A DNA stretch of 64,000 nt from JAYPUA01 sp038133845 (lineage in GTDB: Bacteria > SAR324 > NAC60-12): NCBI GenBank assembly GCA_038133845.1, contig JAYPUA010000004.1, positions 80,890 to 144,889 of the forward strand, read 5' to 3'. The notes beneath the pieces were generated by a model, which had not been told where the DNA came from, ran no database searches, and saw only the letters and a list, made by a program, of their open reading frames with translations. The number at the start of each line of letters is the position of its first letter. Positions within the stretch are counted from its first letter, which is position 1. Below, piece after piece: positions 61,260-64,000 of this stretch. The translations under genes and the position numbers were made by a program.

Positions 61260-62087
61260 ATGAGCGCCTTGCCCCAGACCTCCACTCAGTCGCTCCTCTC
61301 GGTCAACAACATCGAGGTGATCTACAACCACGTGATCCTGGTGCTGAAGGGTGTATCGCTGGAGGTCTCTCCCGGAAGCATCGTTGCTCTGCTGGGAGCC
61401 AACGGCGCAGGCAAGACGACAACGCTCAAGGCGATCTCGAACCTCCTCCGTGCCGAGCGTGGAGAGGTGACAAAGGGATCAATCGAGTTTGATGGAAACC
61501 GGGTGGATGCGCTGACCCCCAATGACCTGGTCCGGAGGGGCTGCATTCAGGTCATGGAAGGGCGCCACGTCTTTGGGCACCTGACGACGGAAGAGAACCT
61601 GTTGACCGGAGCCTACACGCGCCGAGATGGGCGAGGGGCGATTGCGGCAGACCTGGAGATGGTCTACAGCTACTTCCCACGTCTCAAGGTGCGCCGGTCT
61701 TCGCAGGCTGGATATACTTCCGGAGGAGAGCAGCAAATGATCGCGATCGGACGGGCGCTGATGTCCCGACCGAAGATGATCTTGCTCGATGAGCCCTCCA
61801 TGGGGCTGGCTCCTCAACTCGTCGAAGAGATCTTTGAGATCGTCAAGACGCTCAACGAGAAGGAGGAAGTCAGCTTCCTGCTTGCCGAGCAGAACACCAA
61901 CATCGCGCTACGGTACGCGATGTACGGCTACATCCTGGAAAATGGACGGGTCGTCATGGATGGTGACGCCAAGCACCTTCGAGAAAATGATGACGTCAAG
62001 GAGTTTTACCTCGGCGTGAGCGGCGAAGGGCGCAAAAGCTTCCGAGACGTCAAGCACTACCGCCGACGCAAGCGCTGGCTGGGGTGA
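61260..62087 (+). CDS. livF: branched-chain-type ABC transporter ATPase LivF
   Basis: A 275-residue ATPase. Walker A GANGAGKTT, IQVMEGRHVFGHLTTEENL, signature TSGGEQQMIAIGRAL, Walker B ILLDEPSMGLAP and AEQN switch. The C-terminus is longer and basic (KHYRRRKRWLG). Its stop lies one base from the stop of the convergent DUF3050 gene. Confidence 0.93.
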   Translation: MSALPQTSTQSLLSVNNIEVIYNHVILVLKGVSLEVSPGSIVALLGANGAGKTTTLKAISNLLRAERGEVTKGSIEFDGNRVDALTPNDLVRRGCIQVMEGRHVFGHLTTEENLLTGAYTRRDGRGAIAADLEMVYSYFPRLKVRRSSQAGYTSGGEQQMIAIGRALMSRPKMILLDEPSMGLAPQLVEEIFEIVKTLNEKEEVSFLLAEQNTNIALRYAMYGYILENGRVVMDGDAKHLRENDDVKEFYLGVSGEGRKSFRDVKHYRRRKRWLG

Positions 62088-62088
62088 T

Positions 62089-62850
62089 TCACGCGGCCTG
62101 CGCCAAGTTCAACTCCTGCTCTAACGTATCCCACAGGGCCAGTCGGGCCTGAATCGCCTGCTGTGCCGTCTGCCAGGCTTCCTCCCACTTCCGGGGATCC
62201 TCTCCACAAACTCGCTCCAGCAGTGCCCTGGCCATGGGGCCGTGGCGCTCTTCGTCATGCAGGATGTGTTCGTCCAGATAGTGCCGGAACATCCCCCAGC
62301 GCTCTGGCCGGGACTGCGCCAGACGAGCCACCAGCTGCTGAAACATCCCGGGGATGATGTCCTCTCGTCCGTAGGCAAAGGCTGCGACCAGTTCGTGTAG
62401 TTTGCCTCGCTCGATGATCTCGAAGGTTGTCTGAACAAATCGAGCCGCCCCTTGAGGAAGCTCCGGATTCTGGAGCGCCTCAAGGACCGGGACTCCGGAG
62501 TCGACTCGTGCCAGCAACTGTTCGATCGGAGTGCAGTCCACTCCTGCACGACGCATGGCGTCCAGGTACAGCTCAAAGTGCGACGCGTAACCGCCCTCGG
62601 GATGGGGGGCACTTTCCTCATCGAGAACGATCTCGTTAATCAAGCGACGAGCTTCCGGGTCGGGAGTTGGCTGCCAAGGGATCGTGACTCCGGTCAAATG
62701 AAGCTGCAGCGCCTTGAGGAGCGACTGGAAGTCCCACACCGAGAACACGTGCGAGCGCATGAAGTGCTGCAGCCGCGCTTCACTGTCGATGGAGGGGTAG
62801 AGAGGGTGCTTGAAGAGTTGGGACTTCAGGGACTCGAGTTGGGTTTCCAT
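62089..62850 (-). CDS. DUF3050 (heme-oxygenase-like fold) protein
   Basis: A 253-residue protein of the DUF3050 family: LKSQLFKHPLYPSI, FMRSHVFSVWDFQSLLKALQ, INEIVLDEES with ASHFELYLDAMRRAG, and the C-terminal LDEHILHDEERHGPMAR. The His/Glu pattern and helical fold resemble heme-oxygenase-like diiron proteins, and the family may be an oxygenase, but function is unknown. Its start lies 71 bases inside the upstream esterase gene on the same strand. Confidence 0.85.
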   Translation of the reverse strand: METQLESLKSQLFKHPLYPSIDSEARLQHFMRSHVFSVWDFQSLLKALQLHLTGVTIPWQPTPDPEARRLINEIVLDEESAPHPEGGYASHFELYLDAMRRAGVDCTPIEQLLARVDSGVPVLEALQNPELPQGAARFVQTTFEIIERGKLHELVAAFAYGREDIIPGMFQQLVARLAQSRPERWGMFRHYLDEHILHDEERHGPMARALLERVCGEDPRKWEEAWQTAQQAIQARLALWDTLEQELNLAQAA

Positions 62851-63610
62851 GAGGATTTGGCGAAAGTTTCAGGGTGTTGAGAAATTCGTCAATTCGATTC
62901 ATGACATGTGGATGAACGTCATCAAGCAGTAAAACATGCCCGGCCTCGGGAAACCAGAAAATTGGTTTGATCGCCGAAGAAATCCTCTGCTGGAGTTGGA
63001 AGGCGTACTCCGCATTCACTGTGGGGTCTTCCCCTCCCTGCAGAATCAGCGTCGGTTGCTGAATCCGGGGCAGTTGCGGCCAGACCTCGCGCTGCAGCCG
63101 GACCAATTCGCATCCGGCCTTGAGCGGGTTGACCGAGTACCCTTGCCACCCGTGCTCGGCTTTTCCGGAAGGACTCTTGGGCACTGACTCGATCCAAGGA
63201 GCGGCTGCAAACATCAAGGCCTGCTCCCACCAAGGGCGTGCCAGCCGAAGCGCTGGAGCCAAGAGGACCAGGGCTTCGACCTCCGGGTGTGCCAAGGCTC
63301 GATCCAACGCCAACAGGGCTCCGGCAGATTCCCCTACCATCACCACACTCTCACAACGCCTCCGGAGCCACTGGTATTCGGTTTCCACGACCTCACGCCA
63401 CTGATGACGTGTGGTACGGTTGAGGTCTGCCGGATGAGTTCCATGTCCCGGAAGCAGCGGGGCCCTCACTGTCCAATCCAGGGTGTGCAGCCGCTTTCCC
63501 AACTCCCGGACCTCCACCGTCGTTGCGGTCAGGCCATGGAGCAGCAAGGCTCCGGCAGACCCTCCCTCCCATGAAAACGAGGTCCCGTCCAACTCCGGAT
63601 TGATCAACAT
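62780..63610 (-). CDS. alpha/beta hydrolase, esterase/monoglyceride-lipase type
   Basis: A 276-residue hydrolase. LLHGLTATTVEVRELG (oxyanion), GESAGA with the nucleophile Ser, GGEDPTVNAEYA with the Asp, and EAGHVLLLD with the His. It resembles Est30-type carboxylesterases and bacterial monoglyceride lipases. GGGGAGG precedes the ATG. The last 24 codons are read in another frame by the start of DUF3050. Confidence 0.87.
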   Translation of the reverse strand: MLINPELDGTSFSWEGGSAGALLLHGLTATTVEVRELGKRLHTLDWTVRAPLLPGHGTHPADLNRTTRHQWREVVETEYQWLRRRCESVVMVGESAGALLALDRALAHPEVEALVLLAPALRLARPWWEQALMFAAAPWIESVPKSPSGKAEHGWQGYSVNPLKAGCELVRLQREVWPQLPRIQQPTLILQGGEDPTVNAEYAFQLQQRISSAIKPIFWFPEAGHVLLLDDVHPHVMNRIDEFLNTLKLSPNPHGNPTRVPEVPTLQAPSLPLHRQ

Positions 63611-63689
63611 CGCCTCCCCAAAACCGGAGGTCGCTTTTCACAATCTGCTTGCAACAGGTTCCAGTTTCTCTAAAATATGTTGTTTGCTT

Positions 63690-63775
63690 GCCGAAGTGGT
63701 GGAACTGGTAGACACGCTATCTTGAGGGGGTAGTGGGCTATGCCCGTGGGAGTTCGAGTCTCCCCTTCGGCACCA
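63690..63775 (+). tRNA. tRNA-Leu (anticodon GAG)
   Basis: 86 bases with long variable arm and encoded CCA. Acceptor GCCGAAG / CTTCGGC with discriminator A, anticodon loop TTGAGGG within CTATC/GGTAG, T loop TTCGAGT. It is divergent from the esterase gene. Confidence 0.96.
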
Positions 63776-63779
63776 TTCT

Positions 63780-63804
63780 TTTGAGATTTCCCAATAATCT
63801 CAAA
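63780..63804 (+). terminator. hairpin downstream of tRNA-Leu
   Basis: TTTGAGATT - 7 bases - AATCTCAAA, a perfect 9-bp inverted repeat, AT-rich, 4 bases past the CCA. It may end the tRNA transcript; no T-run follows. Confidence 0.5.
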
Positions 63805-64000
63805 GCCTTACAAGTCGTTTCCGACAAGTAATCCTCCCAAATTTCTGATAATTTTCAAGTTCATTCGGATTAGTCACTGATTTAGTCACTGCCGCCGCAT
63901 TGGGACGATGCGTGCGATAAGTGCTGGATCACTCTGATACAGAGAAGAATGACACTTCGCTCCTCCTCAGGTGGGCACTGCGTCAAGACTGGCGGGTGCT
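63805..64000. other. non-coding, partly AT-rich end of the window
   Basis: No gene supported. The first 80 bases are clearly more AT-rich than the rest of the window and contain a tandem repeat (63870-63891). The final 100 bases return to normal composition. A location just after a tRNA gene and the change of composition would fit an integration site, but no integrase is visible before the window ends. Confidence 0.4.
63870..63891. repeat. tandem repeat TTAGTCACTG x2
   Basis: TTAGTCACTG at 63870-63879 and again at 63882-63891, period 12. It lies 95 bases after tRNA-Leu. A possible recombinase arm site, or only a remnant. Confidence 0.6.

Noticed and set aside
1..64000. selenoprotein genes using the tRNA-Sec
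   Set aside because: I looked for genes that stop early at UGA with recognisable sequence continuing in frame and found none.
1..64000. CRISPR arrays, insertion sequences, prophage genes
   Set aside because: No regularly spaced repeats, transposase or phage motifs were seen; the repeated TCCGGA is far too short and dispersed.

Overview
The window reads as about 64 kb of a GC-rich (roughly 60 %) Gram-negative chromosome. Three runs of exactly 100 N (17197-17296, 42688-42787, 54608-54707) mark scaffold joins of unknown size, so this is probably a metagenome or single-cell assembly. An outer membrane (BamA, LolD, a beta-barrel protein), a flagellar FliG, TRAP and ABC importers for carboxylates and sugars, a selenocysteine tRNA and an archaeal/eukaryal-type prolyl-tRNA synthetase together suggest a marine heterotroph of a deep proteobacterial-like lineage such as SAR324 or a deltaproteobacterial relative. 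The taxon is an inference. I see no IS element, CRISPR array, plasmid or phage gene.

Layout. 1-7 kb: a polyprenyl synthetase fragment, a lone response regulator, a divergent TrpC, fliG, a phasin-like protein, hemN and an AstE/AspA-like metallohydrolase. 7-12 kb: a ribose/xylose-type ABC importer followed by an FGGY sugar kinase. 12-17 kb: a YgiD-like dioxygenase, tRNA-Sec, a membrane J-domain protein, then lolD and bamA. 17-25 kb (minus strand): a tightly coupled catabolic operon of acyl-CoA dehydrogenase, a NicX-like ring-cleavage dioxygenase, a NicD-like hydrolase, an acyl-CoA synthetase and a complete TRAP transporter. 25-30 kb: fdxA, yceD-rpmF-plsX, a rhodanese-NfuA fusion, ugpQ, two small proteins and an EamA exporter. 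30-34 kb: tRNA-Thr, tRNA-Tyr, tRNA-Thr, rpmG, tRNA-Trp, secE-nusG-rplK-rplA-rplJ-rplL. This is the classic cluster, but tuf is missing before it and rpoBC after it; bioY sits where rpoB is expected.

35-54 kb: a CYTH protein, an MFS carrier, DUF1244, a bactofilin, then a long run of same-strand genes, many overlapping by 4 bases (proS, Prs-like, trkA, lipoprotein, two PAP2 phosphatases, YbdG-type channel, HDAC-like, CRY-DASH, methyltransferase, small proteins, GPH-type carrier), followed by rsmD, folK, hisD and an unrecognised membrane protein. 54-62 kb: an outer-membrane protein split by a gap, then an acyl-CoA ligase with a complete branched-chain-type ABC importer. 62-64 kb: DUF3050, an esterase and tRNA-Leu, then an AT-rich stretch with a short tandem repeat.

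The best candidate for an undescribed system is the 17.3-24.8 kb operon. It joins a 2,5-dihydroxypyridine-dioxygenase-like enzyme to CoA-type enzymes and a TRAP importer. A window-wide excess of the palindrome TCCGGA, the degenerate TrpC active site and the dismantled ribosomal/RNA-polymerase operon are the next most interesting signals.
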